The notes below the pieces were generated by a model. It had not been told where the DNA came from. It made no database searches and worked only from the letters and a program-made list of their open reading frames with translations. The translations under genes were made by a program, and so were the position numbers. From Tannerella serpentiformis (GTDB lineage Bacteria > Bacteroidota > Bacteroidia > Bacteroidales > Tannerellaceae): a stretch of DNA of 64,000 nt. Below are positions 52,023 to 60,221 of this stretch, one piece after another (position 1 is the first letter of the stretch; each line of letters starts with the position of its first letter). The DNA is taken from the NCBI RefSeq assembly GCF_003033925.1, contig NZ_CP028365.1, forward strand, positions 558,001-622,000, in the 5' to 3' direction.

Positions 52023-53252
52023 ATGAATGACAAGAAAATGAAGGTGTTGCTCTACCTCAAAAAGAGCACTCGTGACAGGTCAGGCAAGGCGCCGATCATG
52101 GGACGCATCACGCTGGGGCGTTCCATTGCACAGTTCAGTTGCAAGCTGTTCTGCAATCCCGATTTGTGGAACCCGCGCGAAAGTCGGATGGACGGGAAGA
52201 GTCGCGAAGCCGTTGAAGTCAATGCCAAATTGGACAACCTCCTTCTCGCCGTTCAGGCCTCCTATCAATCCTTGCTTGCCAAGGGCTTACCGTTTGACGC
52301 AACCGACATCAAGGAGGATTTCCAAGGCAGCGTGCAGAGTCGAACCATGCTATTGGAGCGGTTTGACGGCTTGATCGAGGAAATGAGGGATCACGTCGGT
52401 GTAGACATCAAGGAAAATTCTTTGGCCTCATATCGTCAGACAAGAGCGCGATTGCAGCAGTTCATCCAAGCGAAATACAAAGTCTCCGACTTGGCCTTTT
52501 CGCAGCTGACGGAGGACTTCATCAAACAATTCGAGCAGTATGTAATCGGAGAAGTTGGTCTGAAACAAAGCACCTGCTATAACATGATCGTCCTTATCAA
52601 GAAGGTCTGCAAACTGGCTTATCGCGAAGGAGCGGCAGACTCCTTGTTATTCGACAATGTGCACGTGGACAAGGGAGATAACCGGCTACCCAAAGCGCTC
52701 GATAAGGATGCGTTAGACAAGTTGAAAGCACTGCGTTTTGACGGTTTGGACGGGGATATGGAAACCTCCCGCGATGTGTTTCTTTTCGCCTGTTATACCG
52801 GTGCGGCCTATTGCGATCTGATGGCACTGAACCGTGAGCATCTTGTTCGCGACGATGAGGGCAATCTTTGGCTGAAGTTCAGCAGGCAGAAGACAGGCGT
52901 CCTCTGCCGCGTAAAGCTGTTGCCCGAAGCTCTTCGATTGTTGGAGCAGCTACACAGCGATGCCAGAGAAACACTGCTTCCTTATATGAACTATGCCACC
53001 TATTTATCTTGTCTGAAAGCGATCTCGCTAAGGGCCGGACTGTCTTTGCCGATCACCACGCACACGGCCCGACACACCTTCGCAACACTCGTCACCTTGG
53101 AACAGGGCGTGCCCATTGAGACCGTGAGCAAGATGCTTGGGCATAGCACGGTGCGCATGACCGAGCGATATGCGAAAGTCACTCCCCAAAAGCTATTTGA
53201 AGAGTTCGATCGCTTGATCGCCTTCACCGAAGATTTACACCTGACCATTTAA
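52023..53252 (+). CDS. Tyrosine-type site-specific recombinase (integrase)
   Basis: 409 residues. An N-terminal Arm-type DNA-binding segment, a SAM-like core-binding domain (about 100-200), and a C-terminal catalytic domain with HTARHTFAT (His/Arg), GHSTVRMTERY (His and the Tyr nucleophile). The usual first Arg (TGLRxxDL) is replaced: the text reads TGAAYCDLMAL. Loss of that Arg is known in IntDOT-type Bacteroidetes recombinases. Likely integrates a mobile or conjugative element; 53265 is its tandem partner. Confidence 0.9.
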   Translation: MNDKKMKVLLYLKKSTRDRSGKAPIMGRITLGRSIAQFSCKLFCNPDLWNPRESRMDGKSREAVEVNAKLDNLLLAVQASYQSLLAKGLPFDATDIKEDFQGSVQSRTMLLERFDGLIEEMRDHVGVDIKENSLASYRQTRARLQQFIQAKYKVSDLAFSQLTEDFIKQFEQYVIGEVGLKQSTCYNMIVLIKKVCKLAYREGAADSLLFDNVHVDKGDNRLPKALDKDALDKLKALRFDGLDGDMETSRDVFLFACYTGAAYCDLMALNREHLVRDDEGNLWLKFSRQKTGVLCRVKLLPEALRLLEQLHSDARETLLPYMNYATYLSCLKAISLRAGLSLPITTHTARHTFATLVTLEQGVPIETVSKMLGHSTVRMTERYAKVTPQKLFEEFDRLIAFTEDLHLTI

Positions 53253-53264
53253 CCACAAAGCACT

Positions 53265-53743
53265 ATGAGAAGTACATTCAAGATCCTGTTTTACATCAAC
53301 AGACAGAAGACGAAGACAGACGGCAAGACAGCCATCTTTTGCCGCGTCACCATCGATGGCAGAAGTGCGGTGATGACAACCGGCGAGGAATGTCTGCCGA
53401 CCGAATGGAACAGTGGACAGGGAACAACCGGCGAAAAGAAAATCAATCAACGCCTCGCGACGTTCAGGGAGCTTGTGGAAAAGACTTACGTGGAAATGCT
53501 TACGAAGGACGGCGTGGTCAGTGCAGAACTGCTCAAGAATCGCTTGCAGGGCGTTGCCGCCGCACCGACCACCCTTTTGGCCATGAGCGAAGCGGAACTG
53601 CAATCTGTAAAAGCATGCGTGGGTAAGTCAAGATCTGAGGGCACCTATCGCAATCACACCTATTCGGACAAGATGCTTCGCGAGTGGATAGAAGACAAAG
53701 GGCGAAAGGACGTGCCCATTGACTCTGTTACAGATGGGATGTT
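53265..53743 (+). pseudogene. Second tyrosine integrase, front half only
   Basis: About 160 residues match the N-terminal part of Bacteroidetes integrases: Arm domain (FKILFYINRQKTKTDGKTAIFCRVT-type start, TEWNSGQG) and the first helices of the SAM-like domain (YSDKMLREWIEDKG). The catalytic domain is missing. The frame runs into unrelated sequence near 53744 and stops at 53765. Just past the break the text starts TGTATGCCCC, which would fit the TG end of a Mu-like phage. The rest of the gene is expected beyond the prophage's right end, outside the window. Confidence 0.75.
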
Positions 53744-54003
53744 TGTATGCCCCACAAATCATTAAGTACAACGGGGAAAACGGAAAACACTGATAGACAG
53801 GGATGTGAGAAAAAGGGGCGCCAAACATTCAGTACATTTTGCTTGGATTTCGGTTGGATTCGAGGGGATGGAATTGGGGGCCTACAACGGGCGGGTTGGA
53901 TTGAGGCCACCCAAAGGGCCAAAAACGCGCGAAAAGGCGCATGAATACTGATGATCTGAGGGGATAAACAAAGGCGCTCAGAGGCCTTAAAAAGGGCCTA
54001 AAA

Positions 54004-54042
54004 AGGGGTGTTCGGACGTGGGTTCGGGCACCCCTCTTTTTT
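54004..54042 (+). terminator. Terminator near the prophage left end
   Basis: AGGGGTGTTCG and CGGGCACCCCT pair (two G-T) over a 10-nt loop, followed by a T run. It could shield the phage from host transcription entering from the integrase side. Confidence 0.75.
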
Positions 54043-54054
54043 ACCCCTCAAAAT

Positions 54055-54109
54055 CGAATAATGACGCGATAATGACAATCCTGGCGCCGAATAATGACAA
54101 AATATTGAC
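54055..54109. promoter_or_regulatory. Four helically phased ATAATGAC-type sites
   Basis: ATAATGAC at 54058, 54069 and 54091 and ATATTGAC at 54102, so spacings are 11, 22 and 11 bp, one or two helical turns. Three are preceded by CGA or GCG. Likely a cooperative protein-binding array; the transposase (end sites) or the repressor are the obvious candidates. Confidence 0.7.
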
Positions 54110-54266
54110 AACGAAGGGGGGTGAGTGCCCCCCGCTTACGGGTTAAGAATGTGTTAAGTTGTGGACTTTTTGAGGTGAGTTTTGCCCCCTATTACGGCGT
54201 AGGAGCGCGAGTTGCGACGGGTGGGACACAACAAAGGGGGCTTAAAACCAGCGTTTTAGGCCGTTT

Positions 54267-54863
54267 TCAGGGGGTAAAGAGGGCTTCTTGGGGCTGAGAT
54301 TTTAACAGTTCGGCGGATTCTACGGGGTTTTCGGGGGGTAGAGGTGCGTGGGCAGGTTCGAGATATTGAGTATGAATATCGGGTTCCTCTTTTTTCAGGT
54401 GATCAATGCGCATCAGCTTGATCTGTCGTTCCTTATCCTCGATCTCTTTTTGCCTGGCCTCAATCTTCATTCGCTGGGCTTCGATCTCTCTTTGTTTGGC
54501 CTCGATCTCCCTCTGTTTGGCTTCGATGACGGCGCGCAAGTGCTCATTCTCAGCTTCTAAGCGGCCGACTTTGACGGATAGATCCTGTATTTTCTCGATA
54601 AAGCCGGGGAAGGCCGGTTCTGATGGTGGGGGAGCCACTTCCGGCGCCGATTGCTCGCGCAGCATAGACCCCTGACCCGTCAAAAGCCATCGGGGATTTA
54701 CATCGGGATACTCAGCTAATAAATTAGCTAATGCATCAGAATTTACGGGCCTTTTCTTGTTCTCACCCGTGAAACCGCCATAAGTCAAACCGATTTTCTG
54801 ACAGATTTCTCGATTTGTAATTCCCTTTCTCTTAGCTATTTGCAAGATTCTTTCCTTGATCAT
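54267..54863 (-). CDS. Prophage repressor-like HTH protein with coiled coil
   Basis: 198 residues. An N-terminal HTH (about 1-65: GITNREICQKIGLTYGGFTG, then NPRWLLTGQGSML, typical of Bacteroidetes phage repressors), a Pro-rich link, then a heptad coiled coil (about 95-150, AKQREIEAKQREIEA repeats) for oligomerisation, and a disordered tail. No S24 peptidase domain. It is transcribed leftward, away from the early genes, as Mu c. Confidence 0.8.
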   Translation of the reverse strand: MIKERILQIAKRKGITNREICQKIGLTYGGFTGENKKRPVNSDALANLLAEYPDVNPRWLLTGQGSMLREQSAPEVAPPPSEPAFPGFIEKIQDLSVKVGRLEAENEHLRAVIEAKQREIEAKQREIEAQRMKIEARQKEIEDKERQIKLMRIDHLKKEEPDIHTQYLEPAHAPLPPENPVESAELLKSQPQEALFTP

Positions 54864-54976
54864 ACTGGTTTTTGAGCTAAAATATTTTGCCAGACAGAAA
54901 ATATATTAGTTGCTTTGCAGCGCCTTCCAAAAGGGAAGACGCGCTAAAAATAGGAATAAACGTAACGAACGAAGAA

Positions 54977-55165
54977 ATGGGAAAGATTCTAAGAGACCCC
55001 GAAACAGTAAAGGAGTTGGCTAAGACCTTCGAGGTGAGTACGAGGAGCGTACGATCGGCCTTGGATGGCGTAACGCAGAGTGACCTGGCCAAGCGGATCC
55101 GGCAACGGGCGCTGGATATGGGTCTGAAAGAGAAAGGAAAGGAACGAGTAACTGTATTAAAATGA
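54977..55165 (+). CDS. Small HTH protein (Ner-like position)
   Basis: 62 residues from ATG 54977 (a TTG at 54887 would add 30 poor residues). A compact helix-turn-helix, PETVKELAKTFEVSTRSVRS, is followed by ALDGVTQSDLAKRIRQRALDMG. Similar small proteins occur at this place in Bacteroidetes Mu-like phages. First gene of the rightward early operon; likely a transcription switch like Mu ner. Confidence 0.65.
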   Translation: MGKILRDPETVKELAKTFEVSTRSVRSALDGVTQSDLAKRIRQRALDMGLKEKGKERVTVLK

Positions 55166-55178
55166 AGGAGTAAGAAGA

Positions 55179-55778
55179 ATGGAAACGAGCATTTTACAAT
55201 GGAAAGAAGGGGCATCCGTACGGATGCAGATGATTAAGGATGAGCCGTGGTTTGCGGCTAAAGATCTGTGCGAGGTACTGGGTATTAAAAACAGTAGAGA
55301 TGCCGTCCAAGGATTGGACGACGATGAAAAGGGGGTAGCTAATACCGACACCCTTGGTGGAAAACAGGAGCTTACGTTCGTCAATGAGTCCGGTATGTAT
55401 GCGCTGATCTTTCAAAGCAGGAAGCCGCAGGCGCGGGCGTTTCGGAAATGGGTGACGGGCGAGGTGCTGCCGAGCCTTCGGAAATATGGCTACTACGTGG
55501 ATCCGGGAGCTCAGCTGACCGATGAGCAACGGGAAGAGCTGGAACGGGTAATGATGGGGCGGATGAGGCGCTACCTGTCGCGGCGGGACTACATACAGGT
55601 GGCGCGCTCGACGGGTTACCCGGTGTGGTTCGTGCAGCGGGTAGTGGCTGGCCAGGCCGGTGGGCATGCCGGGAGCGTGATGCTGGCTTTGCAGGAACGG
55701 GCGCTAAAGAACTGTCAGGAGTATGTCGATCCGCTGTCGGAGGCGCGGATGACGTCCGTCATCGAACAACTGAGCTGA
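55179..55778 (+). CDS. Bro-N domain (BRO family) protein
   Basis: 199 residues. The N-terminal Bro-N domain (about 5-105) is explicit: EPWFAAKDLCEVLGIKNSRDA, then LDDDEKGV, FVNESGMYALIFQSRKPQAR and FRKWVTGEVLPSLRKYGYY. Phage Bro-N proteins are usually antirepressors or DNA-binding regulators. The C-terminal part is helical and specific to this phage. Confidence 0.9.
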   Translation: METSILQWKEGASVRMQMIKDEPWFAAKDLCEVLGIKNSRDAVQGLDDDEKGVANTDTLGGKQELTFVNESGMYALIFQSRKPQARAFRKWVTGEVLPSLRKYGYYVDPGAQLTDEQREELERVMMGRMRRYLSRRDYIQVARSTGYPVWFVQRVVAGQAGGHAGSVMLALQERALKNCQEYVDPLSEARMTSVIEQLS

Positions 55779-55999
55779 TGGCAATGAAAAACGACGTGAT
55801 GGAAACGAAGTATGAATCTGTAATCGGCGAGCTGGGCCAGCGGTTGGAGTTGGCGCAGGCGGACGCGGAACGACTGGAAGAGGAACTGATGGACGAACAG
55901 ATCGTCCAAGTGGCGCACCCGCTATATGTGGAGTTGCTGCGTGCGCAGGCACGCATCGACGCGCTGAGTGATGCGATAGAATTGATCATTAAGAGCTAA
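55778..55999 (+). CDS. Small coiled-coil phage protein
   Basis: 73 residues; the ATG overlaps the Bro-N stop (TGATG). The chain is Glu/Leu-rich (LGQRLELAQADAERLEEELM), predicted helical. No family recognised. Confidence 0.6.
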   Translation: MAMKNDVMETKYESVIGELGQRLELAQADAERLEEELMDEQIVQVAHPLYVELLRAQARIDALSDAIELIIKS

Positions 56000-56020
56000 A
56001 AACGAAAAGTGAAAAACGAA

Positions 56021-56338
56021 ATGAATACGGATAAGGATATGAGACCAGCGGATGTCTCGGAGGTGAATAGCACGCTGATTCTGCGGGCTGATGAGATAGG
56101 AAATGAGCTGCGGAAGTTGGTCAAGGAGAAATCCGAAGATCGTGCGGCGGTGTTGGTTACGATGGATCAGATGGACGGCGAGGAAGAGTCAGAGGCTATG
56201 CTGGCGGTGTGCGGCCGGGGCTACATGCTGATAGAGCTGTGCCGGCTGATGTGGAACGATCCGCGGATCGGAGTGGCGCTGCGGGTGTTTTTGATGAGTG
56301 AAATCGAGAAAATCAAGCTGAGCGATGAAAACAAGTGA
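56021..56338 (+). CDS. Small phage protein, 105 residues
   Basis: I use ATG 56021; a GTG four codons earlier is possible. An acidic soluble protein (VLVTMDQMDGEEESEAMLAV), probably helical. Not recognised. It overlaps the next start by 14 bp, as in a compact phage operon. Confidence 0.6.
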   Translation: MNTDKDMRPADVSEVNSTLILRADEIGNELRKLVKEKSEDRAAVLVTMDQMDGEEESEAMLAVCGRGYMLIELCRLMWNDPRIGVALRVFLMSEIEKIKLSDENK

Positions 56339-56501
56339 TTTGAGGCCCGGCGCGTGCTATTGGTACACGGGTCGGGGGCGGCGCGAAATGCTGCGATACC
56401 GATACCGGGAGTTGGATGTCTACTTGTTCGATTCGGACGATGGGCAGTCGGTCAGACTGACGGCCGAACGGGTGGAACGATATATCCAAGGGAGGGCGTA
56501 A
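56325..56501 (+). CDS. Small basic phage protein, 58 residues
   Basis: ATG 56325, TAA 56499-56501. The sequence MKTSDLRPGACYWYTGRGRR, then LDVYLFDSDDGQSVRLTAER suggests a small beta-sheet (SH3-like) fold. No family recognised. Confidence 0.5.
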   Translation: MKTSDLRPGACYWYTGRGRREMLRYRYRELDVYLFDSDDGQSVRLTAERVERYIQGRA

Positions 56502-56554
56502 GTGCAACGAAAAACGAAAAGTGAAAAATGGAAAACGGAAGATACAAGAGCGGG

Positions 56555-56612
56555 CATTCATCCCTCACGGGATGCCCGGAGGCGTATGCGTGTGCGCCCC
56601 TACGCATGTTTT
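56555..56612. repeat. REP-like palindromes in the phage early region
   Basis: GGGCATTCATCCC-TCAC-GGGATGCCC is followed by GGCGTATGCGTGTGCGCCCCTACGCATG, variants of the host dispersed repeats. The host element has therefore entered the prophage. Confidence 0.55.
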
Positions 56613-56707
56613 TGGGCGCGCTCAGAATGACAAGCGTGGGGATGTGGCTTCGGTTCGGATGCCTTGGGGTGTTGCTCTCGTGCAGCCCGACGGAAGGATC
56701 GGAGACG

Positions 56708-56815
56708 ATGACAGACATTGCCCTGTACCTGGTTGCAGGTGTTATGGTGGGGCTGATTTGGTGGCTCGACCGGGAACGGATGAAACGCATAGCCGACCAC
56801 TTCGGCGAGGATTAG
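56708..56815 (+). CDS. Possible small membrane protein, 35 residues
   Basis: From ATG 56708: MTDIALYLVAGVMVGLIWWL, then a charged tail (DRERMKRIADHFGED). One membrane helix. The longer open frame from 56528 runs through repeat DNA and is less likely. Holin-like or accessory role only guessed. Confidence 0.35.
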   Translation: MTDIALYLVAGVMVGLIWWLDRERMKRIADHFGED

Positions 56816-56904
56816 AAGAATACTTTTTTGCTCGACATAGATGCTTATTTCTTAGAACTGTTTGACGTGAGTCCCCAAGGGGGTGCCTGATCCCTAAGGG
56901 GGCG

Positions 56905-56963
56905 CCGGTTCAGGGTTTTGACGGCCGAAAGTGGCCGCGGGGGTTCGACTCCCCCGAACCGGA
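56905..56963 (+). ncRNA. tRNA-like structure upstream of the transposase gene
   Basis: A 7-bp acceptor-type stem CCGGTTC (56905-56911)/GAACCGG (56956-56962) stacks directly on a 5-bp stem GGGGG/CCCCC closing a 7-nt loop TTCGACT, a perfect T-loop consensus. A follows as discriminator base; CCA is not encoded. Between acceptor and T arm there are only 27 nt, with one hairpin CGGCC-GAAAGT-GGCCG, so a D arm plus anticodon arm cannot form. GGTTTTGACGG there recalls the tmRNA GGaTTcGACGG region. Not a normal tRNA; a truncated, tmRNA-like or decoy RNA are options. Confidence 0.5.
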
Positions 56964-56987
56964 CATTGAAAGGAGATAAAAAGAACG

Positions 56988-59000
56988 ATGCCCGCTTACG
57001 CATATATAGATGGTGTGCCCGCCCTGACGGTGAACGACTGGTGTGAGTCGGGGCTGACGTATCGGCAGTTTTGTTATGACAGACAAAACGGCGATGTATC
57101 CATCATCAGCCAACGCAAAGGAGGTGAGACGGTGATCGACGCGCGTTCGATCCGCCGGGCCGACCGGCTGCGGGTGATCGAACGGGTGATGGGGCGTGTG
57201 CCGCGTGAGGAACACCGGCCGCTCTACACCGTGGACATGGATCGGGAGGCGGAGGCCTTCTTCGCCGCTTACGAAAAGGCGGACGGCGGGCGCCTCTCGG
57301 AAGAGACCGTCCGGCAGCTCACGGCCAAAGCCTCAATCTTCAACGCCCTCCGCGAGGGACTCGCCCGGCAGACGGAACGTCGCGCGGCCAGTGGCTCCAA
57401 ACTTCGGAAAGGTGCCTACTGGCAGACGATGCTCCGTTGGCACACTGACGAGTGCCGGCGGTCGGCCGAAACGTACGGCGTGGCCGTACCGGAGTACACC
57501 AACGCACGCAGCCTCGAGCGCGCCTTCCGCGCCTATGTGGCTGAGGGGTACGCCGCGCTGCTGCCCCGCAACATGGGCAACGACGCGGCGCGGAAGGTGT
57601 CCCGCCGGGCTGAAAACCTGATCGTGGCGCTTTGGCGAACGAACGACAAGCCGTTTGCAGCCCGCGTGCACGAGCTCTACATGGAGTTCGCGGCGGGCGA
57701 TACGGAGCTGTTCGACCGGGAGACGGGCGAAGTGTTCCGCCCCGAGGATTACCGTTACAAAGGCCGCCCGCAGGCGGTGAGCTGCTCGACCATCCGGCGG
57801 TACCTGAAAAACGTGGTCAACGAGACGGCTGTCTATGCCGACCGCAACGGCCAGTTCGACTACGCCAACTCGCAACGCCCGAAGCATGTGCGACACAATG
57901 GCCGATTTGCCCTCTCCAAAATCTCGATGGACGACGCCGTCCTGTCCCGAAAAAGCACCCGCGGCTGGGTGGCCAAATACCTCTGCGTGGACGTCGTCTC
58001 GGGCTACTGGTTCCGCCCGGCCTACACCGTGGGCACGCCCACGCTGGACACCGTGATAGAGGCCTTCCGCAACGTCTTTTGCGAGCTCACGGAGCTGGGT
58101 TTGCCCATGCCGGCCGAGCTGGAAGTGGAGCATCACCTGATGCAAAACATCGACTGGCTGCCTGAGGCCTTCCAATTCGTCCGATTCTGTTCGTCGCCCA
58201 CCGAGAAACGGGCCGAGCACAACATCCGGTCGCTCAAATGGGGCACATCGAAGAAGCAAGGGCACATGCGCGGCCGTTGGTACGGCAAGGCGGAGGCCTT
58301 CAAAAGCGTGCGCAACAAGGTGCACGGCGATTTCATCGATCCCACCTTTCAACCGCAAACGATCATTGCCGACGATTTAGCAGACATTGAGTTGCATAAT
58401 AACGCCTTGCATCCACGGCAGAAAGAGTTCCCCGGGCTGACCCGCCGCGAGGTGCTTTTGAAGCACGCCAACCCGACGCTGCGGCCGATCGCGCCGGAAA
58501 GGCTGTATAAACACATCGGCAACGTGACGGAAACGACCATCCGCAACAACGACTACGTGCGGGTAGCCAGTGCCGAGTTCGCCCTTGCGGACTTCGATAT
58601 GCTCAGCCGCCTTCAGCCGAACGATCGGCGCGTCACGGCCTACTGGCTGCCCCTCGAGGATGGCTCGGTGCCATGTGTCTACCTCTATCAGGGCGATGTC
58701 TACATCGGTCAGGCCACGGCGCGGGCGGAGATGGCCTACAACGAATGCGCCGCGGAACGCACTGAGGAAGACGAGGCGCGGATGCTCGTGCAACACAAGC
58801 GGGCGGCGCGCTTCGACCGGATGATCCGCGAGCGACGCGAAGAGATTCCCCAGGTGGGTCGGGTGGATCGGGAGACGGCTGAGGCTGTGGCCGCGGCGCC
58901 GGTCAAAATCGTCGAGACCCGTCAGCCGATCGGCTACGAGGAAGACGAACTCACGGCCTCGATGGAGGATTGGGCCGCCCGCGCGATCGATCAATTATGA
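56988..59000 (+). CDS. MuA-like DDE transposase
   Basis: 670 residues. An N-terminal DNA-binding part, then an RNase-H-type integrase core: ISMDD (Asp315/316), the second acidic position in ELEVEHHLMQ (Glu381 where Mu has Asp), and the Glu of SPTEKRAEHNIRSLKWG (Glu406 or Glu410). GRWYGKAEAF follows, as in Bacteroidetes Mu-like transposases. A Mu-type C-terminal beta domain and a basic-acidic tail end the protein. It catalyses strand transfer for integration and replicative transposition. Confidence 0.9.
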   Translation: MPAYAYIDGVPALTVNDWCESGLTYRQFCYDRQNGDVSIISQRKGGETVIDARSIRRADRLRVIERVMGRVPREEHRPLYTVDMDREAEAFFAAYEKADGGRLSEETVRQLTAKASIFNALREGLARQTERRAASGSKLRKGAYWQTMLRWHTDECRRSAETYGVAVPEYTNARSLERAFRAYVAEGYAALLPRNMGNDAARKVSRRAENLIVALWRTNDKPFAARVHELYMEFAAGDTELFDRETGEVFRPEDYRYKGRPQAVSCSTIRRYLKNVVNETAVYADRNGQFDYANSQRPKHVRHNGRFALSKISMDDAVLSRKSTRGWVAKYLCVDVVSGYWFRPAYTVGTPTLDTVIEAFRNVFCELTELGLPMPAELEVEHHLMQNIDWLPEAFQFVRFCSSPTEKRAEHNIRSLKWGTSKKQGHMRGRWYGKAEAFKSVRNKVHGDFIDPTFQPQTIIADDLADIELHNNALHPRQKEFPGLTRREVLLKHANPTLRPIAPERLYKHIGNVTETTIRNNDYVRVASAEFALADFDMLSRLQPNDRRVTAYWLPLEDGSVPCVYLYQGDVYIGQATARAEMAYNECAAERTEEDEARMLVQHKRAARFDRMIRERREEIPQVGRVDRETAEAVAAAPVKIVETRQPIGYEEDELTASMEDWAARAIDQL

Positions 59001-59016
59001 ACCAACAAAATAGAAA

Positions 59017-59292
59017 CTACTTAACACGAATAGGACATGTTTCGACAGGATAGCATTGTAGAGAATGAGCAATCTGATAAAGTGGGCAAAACGCCTCAAA
59101 CGCATTTATCGCCTCGCAGAAAGCATATGGGTCAGCCGGCAATTCAACTAACCAATAGTTTTCCCCTTGCACCTGCCGGCAAGGGCATTTCATCAGCCGG
59201 GAAAACGACAAAAGAGCTTTGGTACTCTCGACGAACTGCTTGTCGGGCAGCTCGTCAGGGATCATGCATTCAAGCAAATAATACTCAGTCAT
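59017..59292 (-). CDS. Leftward small gene between transposase A and B (moron-like)
   Basis: 91 residues from the ATG at 59290-59292. The composition is protein-like: MTEYYLLECMIPDELPDKQF, several Cys (CPCRQ, FCPLY, CYPVETCPI), no repeats. It is opposite in strand to every other early gene. The plus-strand frame over the same bases is Arg/Ser-rich and unconvincing. No family recognised; a small accessory cargo gene is a reasonable guess. Confidence 0.55.
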   Translation of the reverse strand: MTEYYLLECMIPDELPDKQFVESTKALLSFSRLMKCPCRQVQGENYWLVELPADPYAFCEAINAFEAFCPLYQIAHSLQCYPVETCPIRVK

Positions 59293-59328
59293 AAGCAAGT
59301 AAGAATAACGTTAAAAACACGCGAATAT

Positions 59329-60216
59329 ATGAGCCTCACGAACGAATACAAAGAGAAAATCCGGGCTGCGCTGGCGGCGCGTCGGGCCAATTTCGACGGC
59401 TCGGACGCCCGCTTTGCCGCCACGCTTGGCATAGGCAGCGCGCAATACAGCCGCATCAAGCGGGGCGAGACGGTCGGGGTGCTGGCCGACGAAAAGTGGA
59501 TCAGCATCGCCCGCCGCTTGGGCGTCGGCCTGACCGATGCGCCGGCATGGCAGACGGCCGAAACGCCCGTCTTCAAATACATCACGGCGCAGCTCGAAAT
59601 GTGCCAGCAGAACGGCCTCTCGGCCATGCTCTGCGACCTGACCGACATCGGAAAGACCTACACCGCCCGGCAATATGTCAAAACGCACCGCAATGCCGTC
59701 TACGTGGATTGCTCGCAGGTCAAAACGCGGCAAAAGCTGCTGCGGGGCATCGCCCGAGAGTTTGGCGTGGGTAGCACGGGGCGGCTGGCGGACGTCTACA
59801 ACGACCTCGTGTTCTACCTCAAAACGCTCGATCGGCCGCTGGTCATCCTCGACGAGGCGGGCGACCTCAGCTATGAGGCTTTCCTCGAGATCAAAGCCCT
59901 ATGGAACGCCACGGAGCACTGCTGCGGGTATTACATGATGGGCGCTGACGGTCTCAGCGAAAAGATCCGCCGAGCCATCGACAATAAGAAGGTGGGCTAC
60001 GCCGAAATCTTCGGCCGCTTTGGCAAGCGCTACGGCAAGGTCGTGCCCACGGCCCGCGAAGAGGCCGAGCGCTTCCTGCAACTGACGGCCGCGATGATCA
60101 TCAAAGCCAACGCCGGGGCGGATACGGACGTGAACCGCCTGCTGCGCCGCCTGATGGGTGAGGATAACACGCCATCCCTCCGACGGATAAACATCGAACT
60201 GTCAAAAAGAGCATAA
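59329..60216 (+). CDS. MuB-like ATP-binding target-DNA activator
   Basis: 295 residues from ATG 59329. An N-terminal HTH (ARFAATLGIGSAQYSRIKRG) is followed by an AAA domain: P-loop region LTDIGKTYTARQY (the GKT is kept, but the first Gly is lost relative to GxxGxGKT) and Walker B LVILDEAGDL. It matches MuB/TniC-like ATPases that bring the transposase to target DNA and give immunity. Confidence 0.85.
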   Translation: MSLTNEYKEKIRAALAARRANFDGSDARFAATLGIGSAQYSRIKRGETVGVLADEKWISIARRLGVGLTDAPAWQTAETPVFKYITAQLEMCQQNGLSAMLCDLTDIGKTYTARQYVKTHRNAVYVDCSQVKTRQKLLRGIAREFGVGSTGRLADVYNDLVFYLKTLDRPLVILDEAGDLSYEAFLEIKALWNATEHCCGYYMMGADGLSEKIRRAIDNKKVGYAEIFGRFGKRYGKVVPTAREEAERFLQLTAAMIIKANAGADTDVNRLLRRLMGEDNTPSLRRINIELSKRA

Positions 60217-60221
60217 CGACG

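Larger units (their letters stand above)
53766..54266. other. Non-coding left-end region of the prophage
   Basis: 500 bp without a credible gene. It holds the terminator at 54004-54042 and the ATAATGAC sites at 54055-54109. It is bounded on the right by the 3' end of the repressor gene, so it is the attL/regulatory side as in Mu. Confidence 0.6.

Noticed and set aside
56905-56963. Ordinary tRNA gene
   Set aside because: Only 27 nt between acceptor and T arm; no anticodon arm can be drawn in the normal register.
56910-57215. Minus-strand gene over the tRNA-like element
   Set aside because: Its C-terminal GSGESNPRG text is what one gets by reading a tRNA 3' half backwards; the rest is antisense to the transposase.
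59037-59294. Plus-strand gene between MuA and MuB homologues
   Set aside because: Ser/Arg/Thr-rich without pattern; the minus-strand frame over the same bases is more protein-like.
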